Source: Corynebacterium kalidii (GTDB taxonomy: Bacteria > Actinomycetota > Actinomycetes > Mycobacteriales > Mycobacteriaceae). Taken from it: a stretch of DNA of 64,000 bases. The notes below the pieces were generated by a model, which saw nothing but the letters and a program-made list of their open reading frames with translations, had not been told where the DNA came from and made no database searches. This document shows, one piece after another, positions 36,301-43,801 of this stretch. How positions within the stretch are numbered: position 1 is the stretch's first letter; every line of letters starts with the position of its first letter. A program made the position numbers and the translations under genes. The stretch covers positions 344,438-408,437 of the forward strand of contig NZ_JALIEA010000011.1 of the NCBI RefSeq assembly GCF_022869005.1, read 5' to 3'.

Positions 36301-36395
36301 TGGACCGGGTGAACGACGCCCGCGAGAACGGCACCTTCGAGGAGTTCGGACGGGCCCTCGACGCCCTCGATGAAGCGGTGGGCGCCGCACAGTAG
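33315..36395 (+). CDS. UPF0182 family large membrane protein (Rv3193c-like)
   Basis: A 1026-residue membrane protein of unknown function. About seven helices occupy the first 330 residues (for instance KILGTVAVVIALLFFLVPVLV, LVTRVILFIVFGFVAAAIVW, PMLTFVLGTLSLLVIVAFLV). A large extracytoplasmic domain follows, with the conserved GGVDVSNIFHRAMYAAKF and LTTDSKTYPVVIDGRIKWIVDGY segments. The C-terminus is acidic and Ser/Gly-rich (DSDSDSDSTTTSS), then a short coiled helix. The start codon is TTG with AGGAG about 11 bases upstream, which suggests modest expression. A strong terminator follows. Confidence 0.92.
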   Translation: MSIPEIPKPGRRSKILGTVAVVIALLFFLVPVLVSNYTELQWFRSIDFQAIFFSVLVTRVILFIVFGFVAAAIVWGACFAAFRAAPKESDFPDISEIGLGGGDSPLTVNRAEIRKAIRPFLVIVPLIAGVVTGMVAQGNWRSVRLFLSGGDFGIKDPQFQMDLGFYAFTLPMLTFVLGTLSLLVIVAFLVNLLAHYLLGTISTGNPRVGEKARIGTPARRQLAIIAGIWMLLKAVDYWFQRYALLNNRHETFTGGSYTDINAILPAKILLLVVSLFVAAMFFSSILLKDLRIPALAVALMVVANLAIGVGWPAVMEQFSVNPNRAEKEREYIARNIESTRQAYGIETATDSARDGYENPDGQVVYERNWGGQTSGDASERRSIADDDATLSNIRLLDPDVLAPTFTQQQQLRNFYGFPEELSVDRYEVDGEMRDFVVAAREIDPNALSGNQTDWINQHTVYTHGNGFIAAPANTVDEVAQDAASARGGYPIYTVADLQNMEAERQTGELDLEMEQPRIYFGPVIAGADAVNADYAIVGDDGSGTPREYDTDNSEYTYTGSGGVDVSNIFHRAMYAAKFQEMNILLSDVIGDESKILYDRDPRERVHKVAPWLTTDSKTYPVVIDGRIKWIVDGYTTLENLPYSERTQLDAATEDALTEDPASQQRAVTNDVSYIRNSVKAVVDSYDGSVDLYEFDEEDPVLKAWEGVFPDVVKPKEEISDELMDHLRYPEDLFKVQRELIAKYHVDDPGTFFTNDAFWSVPGDPTAPERGQELAQPPYHVVATDPETNRPSFQLITPFRGLRREFLAAHMTVSSDPETYGRIHVRQLPTNTQTQGPKQAQDTMMSSDEIARERTLLEGTNTLTNGNLLTLPVGDGQILYVEPVYSQRADQESAFPKLLRVLVSYNGSVGYAPTISEALEQVGIDPDAATEIAESGGEAADENAAAAGGDDSDSDSDSTTTSSPTSTSEAPSSGSGSGSNGGSEPTDEQLSAIRDAMDRVNDARENGTFEEFGRALDALDEAVGAAQ

Positions 36396-36442
36396 TCCGC
36401 ATCAGTCCGTGACACCCTGTCCTCCGCCGGGTGAACAGCGGG

Positions 36443-36480
36443 GCAGCGCACCGGGAAACCCCCGGTGCGCTGCATTTTTG
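36443..36480 (+). terminator. Intrinsic terminator of the UPF0182 gene
   Basis: A perfect 13-base stem (36443-36455 with 36461-36473), a 5-base loop and the tail ATTTTTG. This is the clearest rho-independent terminator in the window. Confidence 0.9.
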
Positions 36481-36510
36481 TCTGGGTGGGAAGTGGCGCG
36501 GAGACACGAT

Positions 36511-36539
36511 TTCACATTCTCGGCACTCCGCGTTACACT
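36511..36539 (+). promoter_or_regulatory. Promoter of the initiator tRNA gene
   Basis: TTCACA at 36511-36516, a 17-base spacer and TACACT at 36534-36539. The predicted start near 36546 leaves about 49 bases of leader before the tRNA. Confidence 0.7.
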
Positions 36540-36594
36540 AATGGAGTCGCTGAGAGAGCGGGACGGAAAAGTCCGGTTCTGATCAGTTACCCGT

Positions 36595-36668
36595 CGCGGG
36601 GTGGAGCAGCTCGGTAGCTCGCTGGGCTCATAACCCAGAGGTCGTAGGTTCGAATCCTGCCCCCGCTA
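36595..36668 (+). tRNA. Initiator tRNA-Met (anticodon CAT)
   Basis: The cloverleaf is complete in 74 bases without an encoded CCA. The anticodon CAT is at 36629-36631 within the loop CTCATAA. The anticodon stem has the three G-C pairs (GGG/CCC) diagnostic of initiator tRNA. The first acceptor pair is a C-T mismatch, as expected for formylation, followed by six normal pairs. The T-arm is GTAGG-TTCGAAT-CCTGC. A stem-loop follows. Confidence 0.96.
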
Positions 36669-36678
36669 CTAGGAAAGA

Positions 36679-36716
36679 AAGTGCAGGTCACCGGAGAAAT
36701 CCGGTGGCCTGCACTT
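36679..36716 (+). terminator. Hairpin terminator after the tRNA
   Basis: Arms 36679-36695 and 36700-36716 pair over 17 positions with one G-T pair, around the tetraloop GAAA. No long T-run follows. Confidence 0.75.
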
Positions 36717-37012
36717 CTGCGTATGGACCGTTGGCGGGCCGTTTATCCGGCGGGGGTCGGAGCCTGGCTGCGTCCAGCCTCCCGATATTACACCCCATAA
36801 GCCGGTGTTAGGAATCTGACCAGGGCGTTTGTGTGGATAGCATACTTATGGAGTGCGAAGGTCGCAGTCGGCTTGGTTCTGTGGGCCGGCAGTAGGCATT
36901 TCTTCCCGGATCCACTGAATGTTCACATCCCGTACACCGCCGCGACGTACGATTACCTGGCCGGGAACAGTTCCGGGTGCCCTGTGGGGCTTGACTGACT
37001 GAGGAGAACGCG
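36717..37012. other. Intergenic region before the acid phosphatase gene
   Basis: Almost 300 bases with no supported gene. A TTCACA (36922-36927) and TACGAT (36948-36953) pair with a 20-base spacer is the best, weak, promoter candidate for the phosphatase. A 27-codon ATG frame at 36723 has no promoter or ribosome site and is not called. Confidence 0.5.
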
Positions 37013-38308
37013 GTGTCGCCGTCCGCCCGCCAGACAACCATCCGCCGAATGGCCTGCGCCAGTATCGCACCAGCACTGACCGTGGCATTAGCGGCCGGGG
37101 TGGGTGTTGTCCCGGCCGGTGCGGCCCCGGTGCCGGACATGGTGGGGGAGTACCTGCCCGCCACGCTCCCGCCGGTGCAGCACCCGGGCGCACCGGTCCC
37201 GAAGCCGTTGTCCCCGGCCGACTACGGGTGGTACATCTCTGACCTCAGCTCCTACAACGGCGGCATCTACTACGACGTCGTGAGCGGTTTCGACGACCTC
37301 CGCGCGCACCACCCGGAGGTGATGAAGGAGAACCTCGACACGGTCGTGGAGGTCAACAACAACGCCGACGCGGAGACCGTGCGCCGGGCCCAGGTCGACG
37401 CCGCCGCCGACGACGGGGACCTGATGACCGCGCTCTCGGACGCGTTCGGCTCCACCCTCGGTGGGGAGCTGCGCACCGCGCTCCGGGAGAACCGGCTGCC
37501 GGTGACGCGGGCGCTGATGGACTCCGGGTACCTTTCACGCGCGGGCGGACTGGCGAGTTCGACCTTGATCGAGAAGCAGATCTTCGGCTACGACCGGCCG
37601 TTCATCGTGGCGCCCGACCGGATCACGAAGCACACCGGTGGCGGTAACGAGGACCTCTACGACCTCGAGGACTCGCCGTCCTTCCCGTCCGGGCACACCA
37701 ACCAGGCCGTCTGGACGACGACGCTGCTGGCGGTCCTGCTGCCGGAGTTGGCGCCCCAGCTGCTGGCCCGCGGTGCGGAGGCCGGGTACAACCGCATGGT
37801 GATGGGTGTGCACTACCCGCTGGACGTCGCGGGCGGCCGGATGACCGGGCAGGCCGCGGCCGCGGACCGGTGGAACGACCCGCGGATGCGGGAGGTGCTC
37901 ACACGTGCCGGGGACGAGATCCGTGCGGAACTGGAGTGGCGCACCGGGACGTCCCTGGCGGACGCGGTCGCCGCGGACACCCCCTACCGGACGACTGCGG
38001 CGGCGGTGGAGGAGTACACCGAGAGGATGACCCACGGGCTCACCAGGATGGACGACGCCGACCGTGCGGCCGTCGTGCCGCAGGGCGCCCCGGAACTGTT
38101 GGTGACGGCGTTCCCGCACCTGGACTGGGGACAGCGCGCCCGGGTCCTGGCGGCGACGGCTCTGCCGGCGGGCTACCCGTTGGACGACCCGTCGCGGTCG
38201 GGTCGCGAGGCCGGGGGGTGGCAGCGGATCAACCTCGCCGCCGCCTTCACCGCCGACGTCGAGGTGGGTCAGGGCGGTGCGATGACCGTCAACGGTCGTC
38301 CGGCCTGA
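37013..38308 (+). CDS. Secreted class A-type acid phosphatase (PAP2 family)
   Basis: A 431-residue exported phosphatase. The signal peptide spans about residues 1-38 (TVALAAGVGVVPAGA, cleaved near AGA-APVPD). The three PAP2 motifs are K...RP in IEKQIFGYDRPF, PSGH in PSFPSGHTNQ, and RxxxGVHYPxD in NRMVMGVHYPLDV, all in the order of class A non-specific acid phosphatases. The C-terminal 150 residues extend past the usual enzyme length and show no recognised domain. The GTG start has GAGGAG 6 bases upstream. The natural substrate is unknown. Confidence 0.9.
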   Translation: MSPSARQTTIRRMACASIAPALTVALAAGVGVVPAGAAPVPDMVGEYLPATLPPVQHPGAPVPKPLSPADYGWYISDLSSYNGGIYYDVVSGFDDLRAHHPEVMKENLDTVVEVNNNADAETVRRAQVDAAADDGDLMTALSDAFGSTLGGELRTALRENRLPVTRALMDSGYLSRAGGLASSTLIEKQIFGYDRPFIVAPDRITKHTGGGNEDLYDLEDSPSFPSGHTNQAVWTTTLLAVLLPELAPQLLARGAEAGYNRMVMGVHYPLDVAGGRMTGQAAAADRWNDPRMREVLTRAGDEIRAELEWRTGTSLADAVAADTPYRTTAAAVEEYTERMTHGLTRMDDADRAAVVPQGAPELLVTAFPHLDWGQRARVLAATALPAGYPLDDPSRSGREAGGWQRINLAAAFTADVEVGQGGAMTVNGRPA

Positions 38309-38320
38309 CCCTGCAGACAC

Positions 38321-38349
38321 CGACACCCCCACCGATGGTGGGGGTGTCG
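38321..38349. terminator. Bidirectional terminator between phosphatase and fruA
   Basis: A perfect 13-base stem (38321-38333 with 38337-38349) and a 3-base loop lie between the convergent genes. Confidence 0.75.
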
Positions 38350-38365
38350 TCGTTCCCGGGCAGTC

Positions 38366-40519
38366 TCAGGCGGAGGCAGCGGCCGGGTCCTGCTCCGGGG
38401 CCTCCGCGGGGGTGGCCTCCGGCTCCGTGGCGGTGAACTGTTTCACCAGGAGCACGGTCACCGCGGAGACCACCGTGCCGGCGACCACGGCGATGATGAA
38501 GCCCCACCAGTTCTCCATCAGCGGCATGACCCAGATACCGCCGTGGGGTGCGCGGCTGCCGACCTCGAAGGCCATGGACAGGGCACCGGTCACGGCGCCA
38601 CCGACCATCATCGAGGGGATGACGCGCAGGGGGTCGGCGGCGGCGAAGGGGATCGCACCTTCGGAGATGAAGGACGCGCCCAGCAGCCACGAGGACTTGC
38701 CGTTCTCGCGTTCGACGTTGCTCCACATACTCGGACGCAGCGTCGTGGCCAGGGCCAGTGCCAGGGGCGGCACCATACCGGCGGCGATGACGGCGGCCAT
38801 CACCTGGAACGCGGCGGTGTCACCGGTGGACAGTCCCGCGGTGGCGAAGAGGTAGGCGGACTTGTTCACCGGCCCACCCAGGTCGAAGCACATCATCAGC
38901 CCGATGATCAGGCCCAGGATGACCGCGGAGGACCCGGACATGTCGGCCAGCCAGTTCTGCAGGGTCTCCATCAGCGCGGCCAGGGGACGTCCGAGGACGA
39001 GGAACATGGATGCGGCGGTGACGAGGGTGGCCAGCAGCGGGATGATCACCACGGGCATCATCGAGCCGAGCCAGCGCGGGACCTTCCAGGTCTGGATCCA
39101 CATCGCGACCAGGCCGGCGATGATGCCGGTGATCAGGCCGCCGATGAAGCCGGCGCCGACGAGGACGGACACGGCGCCACCGACGAAGCCCGGCACGATG
39201 CCGGGGCGGTCGGCCAGGGCGTAGGCGGTGTAGCCGGACAGCGCGGCGACGAGGAAGCCCATCGCCGTCGTACCGCCGCCGAAGAAGACCGCGCCGAGGT
39301 ACAGCATGAGGCCGGAGCGGTCGGTCATCTCGATCTCGGAGCCGTCGAGGGTGTACGGCAGGTGCCCCGGCAGGTTCCACAGGGAGAACTCCTGGACCAC
39401 GGTGTCCCAGACGTTGGACACGTTGTACCCGCCGATCACGAAGCCGAGGGCCATGAGCAGACCACCGGCGGCGACGAAGGGCACCATGTAGGAGACACCG
39501 GTCATGACGGACTGCTGGATGCGCCGGCCCCAGCCGACGCTCGTGTCGCCGTCACCACCGTCGCCGTCACCGTCGTCGGACGAGCCGCTGGCGGACACCC
39601 GGGGCGGGTTCTCCGCCGTGGACGCGGCGATCGCGCGGTCGATGAGTTCGTCGGGGTCGGAGATGCCCTTCTTCACCGGCACGTCGACGACGGGCTTGCC
39701 GGCGAAGCGGGCGATGTCGCGGATCCCCACACCGTGGGCGAAGATCACCGCGTCGGCCCCGTCGATCTGCGCGGCGGTGAGTTTGTCGCCCCCGGAGGAG
39801 CCCTGGGTCTCGATGACGAGCTCGACGTCGTCCCTGGCGTCGGCGGCCTGGGTGAGGGCGTCAGCGGCCATGTAGGTGTGGGCGATGCCGGTGGGGCAGG
39901 ACGTGACGCCGACGAGTTTCACGGTCCGCGGCGCTGCAGCGGGGCTGGCGGCGGCAGCGTCGGCACCGTCGGCGTCGTCGGCAGCGGCGGGTGTGGCCTT
40001 CTTCGCCTTCTTCTTGTCCAGGACCGCGGTGACCAGGGAGACGATCTCCTCCTCCGACTCCGCCGAGCGCAACGCGGCGACAAAGTCCTTCTTCACCAGG
40101 GCGCGGGCCAGGGTACTCAGCACCTTCATGTGTGCGCTGCCGGCTCCCTCGGGGGCCAGGATCATGAAGACCAGGTCGGTGCCCAGCGGATTGCCCTGGT
40201 TGTCGGTCTCGTCGGACCCGAAGTCGGTGGGCGTCCGCAACCGGGCGAAGCCGAGGGACGGCCCGTCGACGGCGGTGGTGCGGCAGTGGGGGATGGCGAT
40301 ACCGCCGGGGAGTCCGGTGGCGGCCTTCTCTTCACGGGCGTGGATGTCGGCGAGGAGCTGGGTCGTCTCGGAGGCACGTCCTGCGGCGACCTGGAGGTTC
40401 GCCAGTTCGGTGAGGACCGCGTCCTTCTCCGCCGGGAGGTCGGCGTCGAGGGAGACGAGTTCGGGGATGATGACTGGGCGGTCGTCCGGACCGCCCGTGG
40501 TGGGTGTGGTCATGGTCAT
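38366..40519 (-). CDS. fruA: PTS fructose transporter EIIABC
   Basis: This fused permease takes up fructose and phosphorylates it to fructose-1-phosphate. The 717-residue protein has EIIA first, with active His78 in GGIAIPHCRT. An Ala/Asp-rich linker leads to EIIB, with active Cys208 in VGVTSCPTGIAHTYMAADAL. A second linker (SDDGDGDGGDGD) leads to EIIC, from about residue 330, with some 8-10 helices. The ATG at 40519 overlaps the fruK stop as ATGA and has AAGGAG 3 bases upstream. A second ATG at 40513 is possible. It is the last gene of the fruR-fruK-fruA operon. Confidence 0.95.
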   Translation of the reverse strand: MTMTTPTTGGPDDRPVIIPELVSLDADLPAEKDAVLTELANLQVAAGRASETTQLLADIHAREEKAATGLPGGIAIPHCRTTAVDGPSLGFARLRTPTDFGSDETDNQGNPLGTDLVFMILAPEGAGSAHMKVLSTLARALVKKDFVAALRSAESEEEIVSLVTAVLDKKKAKKATPAAADDADGADAAAASPAAAPRTVKLVGVTSCPTGIAHTYMAADALTQAADARDDVELVIETQGSSGGDKLTAAQIDGADAVIFAHGVGIRDIARFAGKPVVDVPVKKGISDPDELIDRAIAASTAENPPRVSASGSSDDGDGDGGDGDTSVGWGRRIQQSVMTGVSYMVPFVAAGGLLMALGFVIGGYNVSNVWDTVVQEFSLWNLPGHLPYTLDGSEIEMTDRSGLMLYLGAVFFGGGTTAMGFLVAALSGYTAYALADRPGIVPGFVGGAVSVLVGAGFIGGLITGIIAGLVAMWIQTWKVPRWLGSMMPVVIIPLLATLVTAASMFLVLGRPLAALMETLQNWLADMSGSSAVILGLIIGLMMCFDLGGPVNKSAYLFATAGLSTGDTAAFQVMAAVIAAGMVPPLALALATTLRPSMWSNVERENGKSSWLLGASFISEGAIPFAAADPLRVIPSMMVGGAVTGALSMAFEVGSRAPHGGIWVMPLMENWWGFIIAVVAGTVVSAVTVLLVKQFTATEPEATPAEAPEQDPAAASA

Positions 40520-41526
40520 ACTCTCCTTGCGTCGGGGAGGACGGTGGGAAGGTCGGCGGGTCGGGGGAGGGTGGTCCCCGGCAGGGTGACGGCGGTGGAA
40601 CCGTGGGCGACGGCGAGGGCGAGCCGCGCCGGGGCGTCCGCACCCCGGACGGCGCCGATGACGTAGCCGGCGAGAGTGGAGTCGCCGGCTCCGACGGTGG
40701 ATACGGCGGTGACCGACGGGCTCGGACAGAACCAGGCCGCCACGTCCCTGTCGGCACCGTCGGTGCGTTCGTCCCTGGTGACCAGCAGTGCGCCGGCGGG
40801 CCCGAGGGAGACGAGTGCGGCGCCGAAGCCTCGGGCGATGAGCGTGGAGGCCGCCTCGACGACGGCGGAGAGGTCGCCGTCCGCGGCGGCCCGTTCCATC
40901 GCGTCGCCGTCACCGCCGACGACCTGCGCCAGTTCATGGGAGTTCGGTTTGACCAGGTCAGGTGCCGCGGCGGGGTTCCGGTCCGAGAGGTCGACCAGGG
41001 CGGCCAGGGCGGCGTCGGAGGTGTCGACGGCGACGCGGAACCCCTGTTCGTGCGCGGTGGCGGTCATCCTGGCGTACCAGTCGTCGGGGAACCCGGGTGG
41101 GAGGGACCCGGCGAGCACCACCCAGTGGGGGCCCGGCACCCCCTGGGCGGTCACGTCGGACAACGTCTGTTCCACCGCGTCCGACAGGGCACGGCCGTCG
41201 GCGGAGGCGTCACCGGGTGAGTTGATCTTGGTGGTGACGCCGTCACCGTCGGTGAGGGTGAGGTTCACCCGCACTCCGCCGCCCCCGACGAAACGGACGG
41301 GGACCCCGCCGTCCCGGACCAGGTCGGCGAAGTGGCCGTGGGCGTCGGCGGGGACAACGGCGAGTACCTCGTCGCCGGCGTGGTGGACCACGGTGGCGAC
41401 GTTGACGCCCTTCCCGCCGGCCTGGTCGGTGCCGGAGACGACCCGGTTGACGCCGCCGACGTCCAGCGGGCCGGGGAGCCGCTGGGTGCGGTCGATACTG
41501 GGGTTGGGGGTGACGGTGATGATCAC
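40516..41526 (-). CDS. fruK: 1-phosphofructokinase
   Basis: This kinase turns fructose-1-phosphate into fructose-1,6-bisphosphate, feeding glycolysis. The 336-residue PfkB-family protein has an N-terminal TPNPSIDRTQRL, the GGKGVNVA substrate loop near residue 38, and the C-terminal catalytic VGAGDSTLAGYV motif with the base Asp. The GTG start overlaps the fruR stop as GTGA, and the gene end overlaps fruA as ATGA, so all three proteins are translationally coupled. Confidence 0.95.
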   Translation of the reverse strand: MIITVTPNPSIDRTQRLPGPLDVGGVNRVVSGTDQAGGKGVNVATVVHHAGDEVLAVVPADAHGHFADLVRDGGVPVRFVGGGGVRVNLTLTDGDGVTTKINSPGDASADGRALSDAVEQTLSDVTAQGVPGPHWVVLAGSLPPGFPDDWYARMTATAHEQGFRVAVDTSDAALAALVDLSDRNPAAAPDLVKPNSHELAQVVGGDGDAMERAAADGDLSAVVEAASTLIARGFGAALVSLGPAGALLVTRDERTDGADRDVAAWFCPSPSVTAVSTVGAGDSTLAGYVIGAVRGADAPARLALAVAHGSTAVTLPGTTLPRPADLPTVLPDARRV

Positions 41527-42302
41527 GTGTGGATCACGTCCATTCCTTCATGTCGGAGGCCGGTGATGACGGGGTTGTCGGAGGGGGCGTCGGTGATGAG
41601 GACGTCGATGTCGGCGGAGGTGCCGAAGGAGCACAGGAGTTCCTCCCCGAGTTTCGCCTCGTCGACGAGCGCGATGCGTCGGCGGGCGGCTTCCGTCATC
41701 GCGTGCTTCGTCTGCGCCTCGGCCTGGTCGGGGGTGGAGAAGCCGAAGCCGGCGGTGATTCCGTTGGCTCCGAGGAAGGCCACGTCCGCACGCAGGCCAC
41801 GCAGTGCGGTGACGGTGTCGGAGCCGACGACGGACTGGGTGATCCCGCGGACCCGGCCGCCGACGAGGTGGAGGCGGTTGGGTGACGAGGCCGGCGACTC
41901 CAGCGACAGCTGGTAGGCCAGGAGCACCGAGTTGGTGATGACGGTGAGGTCGGGGCGCTCGGCGAGGTGCTGGCCGAGCACGGCGGTGGTGGTGCCGGAG
42001 TCGACGATGACCGACCCGCCGGTCGGCGGGAAGTGTTCGGCCGCGGCCGCGGCGATCCGGGCTTTGGCGTCGCGGGAGGTCGTCGTCCGTGCGGCGACGG
42101 TGTTCTCGTCACCGCTGTGCGTCCGGTAGGGGACCGCGCCGCCGTGGACGCGGGTGAGCCGCTGCTGGCGTTCCAGCACATCGAGGTCGCGGCGGATCGT
42201 CTCGGCGGAGACGCCGTAGCGTTCGGCGAGTTCGGACACGGAGATCCCACCCCGGTCCTGGATCTCGCCGGCGATCACGTCCTGCCGTTGTGGCGCGTAC
42301 AT
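41523..42302 (-). CDS. fruR: DeoR family regulator of the fructose operon
   Basis: A 259-residue repressor with an N-terminal DeoR helix-turn-helix (ISVSELAERYGVSAETIRRDLDVL, residues about 18-41) and a sugar-phosphate-sensing domain (VIVDSGTTTAVLGQHL, VVGSDTVTAL, FLGANGITAGFGFSTPD). By position it should respond to fructose-1-phosphate or a related metabolite and control its own operon. The ATG at 42302 is preferred: a promoter -10 ends 6 bases upstream, and the longer frame lies in the intergenic region. First gene of fruR-fruK-fruA. Confidence 0.92.
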   Translation of the reverse strand: MYAPQRQDVIAGEIQDRGGISVSELAERYGVSAETIRRDLDVLERQQRLTRVHGGAVPYRTHSGDENTVAARTTTSRDAKARIAAAAAEHFPPTGGSVIVDSGTTTAVLGQHLAERPDLTVITNSVLLAYQLSLESPASSPNRLHLVGGRVRGITQSVVGSDTVTALRGLRADVAFLGANGITAGFGFSTPDQAEAQTKHAMTEAARRRIALVDEAKLGEELLCSFGTSADIDVLITDAPSDNPVITGLRHEGMDVIHT

Positions 42303-42308
42303 GTCTCC

Positions 42309-42337
42309 AGTATCTGTGGGAATGTGTGGGAAGTCAA
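42309..42337 (-). promoter_or_regulatory. fruR operon promoter with tandem repeats
   Basis: On the minus strand TTGACT (42337-42332), 17 bases and GATACT (42314-42309) lie 6 bases before the ATG, so the transcript is nearly leaderless. The spacer holds two direct TGTGGGAA copies (plus strand, 42315-42322 and 42325-42332) spaced exactly one helix turn apart, a likely repressor site. Confidence 0.65.
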
Positions 42338-42406
42338 CGGTTATATGGTCATGTGAATGTGGTTTTGTGGCAGACCGGGCATAAACGGTCACTGCGTCGC
42401 TCCGTT

Positions 42407-42418
42407 GCAGTGCACTGC
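42407..42418. promoter_or_regulatory. 12-base perfect palindrome
   Basis: GCAGTGCACTGC lies in the 268-base divergent region between fruR and the S1 protease gene, about 150 bases before the protease start. It may be an operator, but no regulator can be assigned. Confidence 0.3.
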
Positions 42419-42570
42419 GCGTGACCGGCGGGGGTGGCGTCGGCACCGGTCTCGCGGAACCGGTGGGGCGGCCCGGGCGCGGGAGGATAGGCTGGCGGGA
42501 GACACCGACGTGCCGTGTCCACGTCCGGCGACTCCGTCGCCCCGGGACACGGCCCCGCATGAGAGAAGAA

Positions 42571-43413
42571 ATGGTTCAGATGCCCCTCCGGTCCCTTCGC
42601 AGGCTCGCCGTCGCCACGGCCGCTGCCGCCGCCACCGTCCTCGCCGGAGCCGCGGTCGCCCCGTCGGCAAGCGCACTCCCCTCGGTGGACAGCGTTGTCG
42701 GTCAGGCTGTCGATCAGGCTGTCGACGATCTCCTCACCGCCACCGGGGAGCCCGGACCCCACCGCATCGACGGCCAGTACTTCACCTCACCCGGGGTCCC
42801 CGCCGCCGCGGAGGACATCCGGCCGACAGTCCTCGTCGGCCCGTCCACCCCGCTCATCGTCGGCGGGGCGGTCTGCACCGCCACCGCCGCAGGGTACGAT
42901 GCGGCCGGCAACGCCGTCGCCGTCACCGCAGGCCACTGCGGTGCGCCGGGTGACGAGGTCCGCTCCGCCGACGACCCGGAGGGTACCGTCGTCGGCACCT
43001 TCCAGCGCCGCGGTGCGGTGGACAACGGGGTGATCCTGCTGAACGGCAACGCACAGGTCACCAGCGCCTACAACGCCGCGGTCCTCCACAGCGCCGGCGG
43101 CCCGCTGCCCGGTGCCGGGGCACAGGTCTGCAAGACCGGCATCGCGACCGGGACCTCCTGCGGGCCGGTCGTCGTCACCGGGAGCCCCGGCTTCGCCATG
43201 CACGTGTGCTCCTCGCACGGGGATTCCGGCGCCCCGGTCTACGCCGGTGGGCGACTCGTGGGTCTGCTCAGCGGCGGTTTCGCGGGTGTGCCGTCCTGCC
43301 GTACCCCGCTGCAGGGCCCCCTGCACTCCCCGGTGACGGCGGTGACGTGGGACGCGGTCGTCGCCGAGATGAACTCCGTCGGCGGCGTCGGCGCCGGGTT
43401 CCACCTGGCCTGA
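42571..43413 (+). CDS. Secreted chymotrypsin-like serine protease (S1 family)
   Basis: A 280-residue exported protease. The signal peptide covers about residues 1-35 (LRRLAVATAAAAATVLAGA, cleaved near ASA-LPS). A short pro-region precedes the mature domain, which starts near the IVGG-like segment LIVGGAVCTA. The triad is His in AVTAGHCG, Asp in RGAVDNGVILL and Ser in SSHGDSGAPVYAGG. Paired cysteines (VCKTG/TSCG, HVCSS/PSCRT) suggest disulfides. Three close ATGs (42559, 42571, 42580) could start it. 42571 follows a purine-rich GAGAAGAA. It is divergent from fruR, with no evident link in function. Confidence 0.85.
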   Translation: MVQMPLRSLRRLAVATAAAAATVLAGAAVAPSASALPSVDSVVGQAVDQAVDDLLTATGEPGPHRIDGQYFTSPGVPAAAEDIRPTVLVGPSTPLIVGGAVCTATAAGYDAAGNAVAVTAGHCGAPGDEVRSADDPEGTVVGTFQRRGAVDNGVILLNGNAQVTSAYNAAVLHSAGGPLPGAGAQVCKTGIATGTSCGPVVVTGSPGFAMHVCSSHGDSGAPVYAGGRLVGLLSGGFAGVPSCRTPLQGPLHSPVTAVTWDAVVAEMNSVGGVGAGFHLA

Positions 43414-43434
43414 CCTGCCCCCGGGGGAGGCAGG
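43414..43434. terminator. Short bidirectional hairpin between protease and chorismate mutase
   Basis: CCTGCC (43414-43419) pairs with GGCAGG (43429-43434) around a C/G-rich loop that can pair further. It fills almost the whole gap between the two convergent genes. Confidence 0.55.
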
Positions 43435-43439
43435 AGTGG

Positions 43440-43733
43440 TTAGGCGCCGAGCCGTCCGCGGCCGAGCTGGAGCAGCGCGTTGGCGATGGCGACACCCTCG
43501 GGTCCGAGTTCCTCGCGGAACTGGTTGAGGATCGCTGTCTCCCTCGAGTACACCAGTTTCGTCCCCCCGGAGGCCGTCCTGGTGCGCCCGATCAGCTTCG
43601 AGATCTCCGACCGGCGCTTGACGGAGGCGATGATGGTCTGGTCCAGTTCGTTGATCTCCTTGCGGTAATCCTGGATCTGGGCGTCGGACAACGGATCATC
43701 GGTCCCGCTGGAGAACTCCACGTCGTTTGTCAT
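43440..43733 (-). CDS. Chorismate mutase, AroQ type
   Basis: It converts chorismate to prephenate, the branch to phenylalanine and tyrosine. The 97-residue all-helical protein has the AroQ pattern: YRKEINELDQTIIASVKRRSEISKLIGRTR with catalytic Arg and Lys, then VYSRETAILNQFREELGPEG. It resembles the small cytosolic enzyme Rv0948c of M. tuberculosis, which needs a partner enzyme (DAHP synthase) for full activity. A TAGAAT hexamer ends 7 bases before the ATG. As in mycobacteria it is divergent from pcrA/uvrD1. Confidence 0.92.
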   Translation of the reverse strand: MTNDVEFSSGTDDPLSDAQIQDYRKEINELDQTIIASVKRRSEISKLIGRTRTASGGTKLVYSRETAILNQFREELGPEGVAIANALLQLGRGRLGA

Positions 43734-43740
43734 GGCCCTG

Positions 43741-43746
43741 ATTCTA
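43741..43746 (-). promoter_or_regulatory. -10 hexamer of the chorismate mutase gene
   Basis: TAGAAT on the minus strand ends 7 bases before the ATG at 43733, predicting a leaderless transcript. Confidence 0.45.
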
Positions 43747-43801
43747 CGTCTGTACCGGGTTGTAGGGTGAACATGACCCCTACCGACAGGAGAACACGAC
43801 A

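Noticed and set aside
36723..36806. 27-codon ATG frame after the tRNA terminator
   Set aside because: It has no ribosome site, promoter or recognisable product.
38543..40666. A 707-codon open frame antisense to fruA and another of 1321 codons at 16946-20911 antisense to the adnA region
   Set aside because: Both are Gly/Arg/His-rich shadow frames without domains. The genes on the opposite strand have clear motifs.
41036..41060. Possible frameshift or broken gene in the fructose operon
   Set aside because: fruR, fruK and fruA are all intact with coupled ATGA/GTGA junctions. The overlapping frames are shadows.
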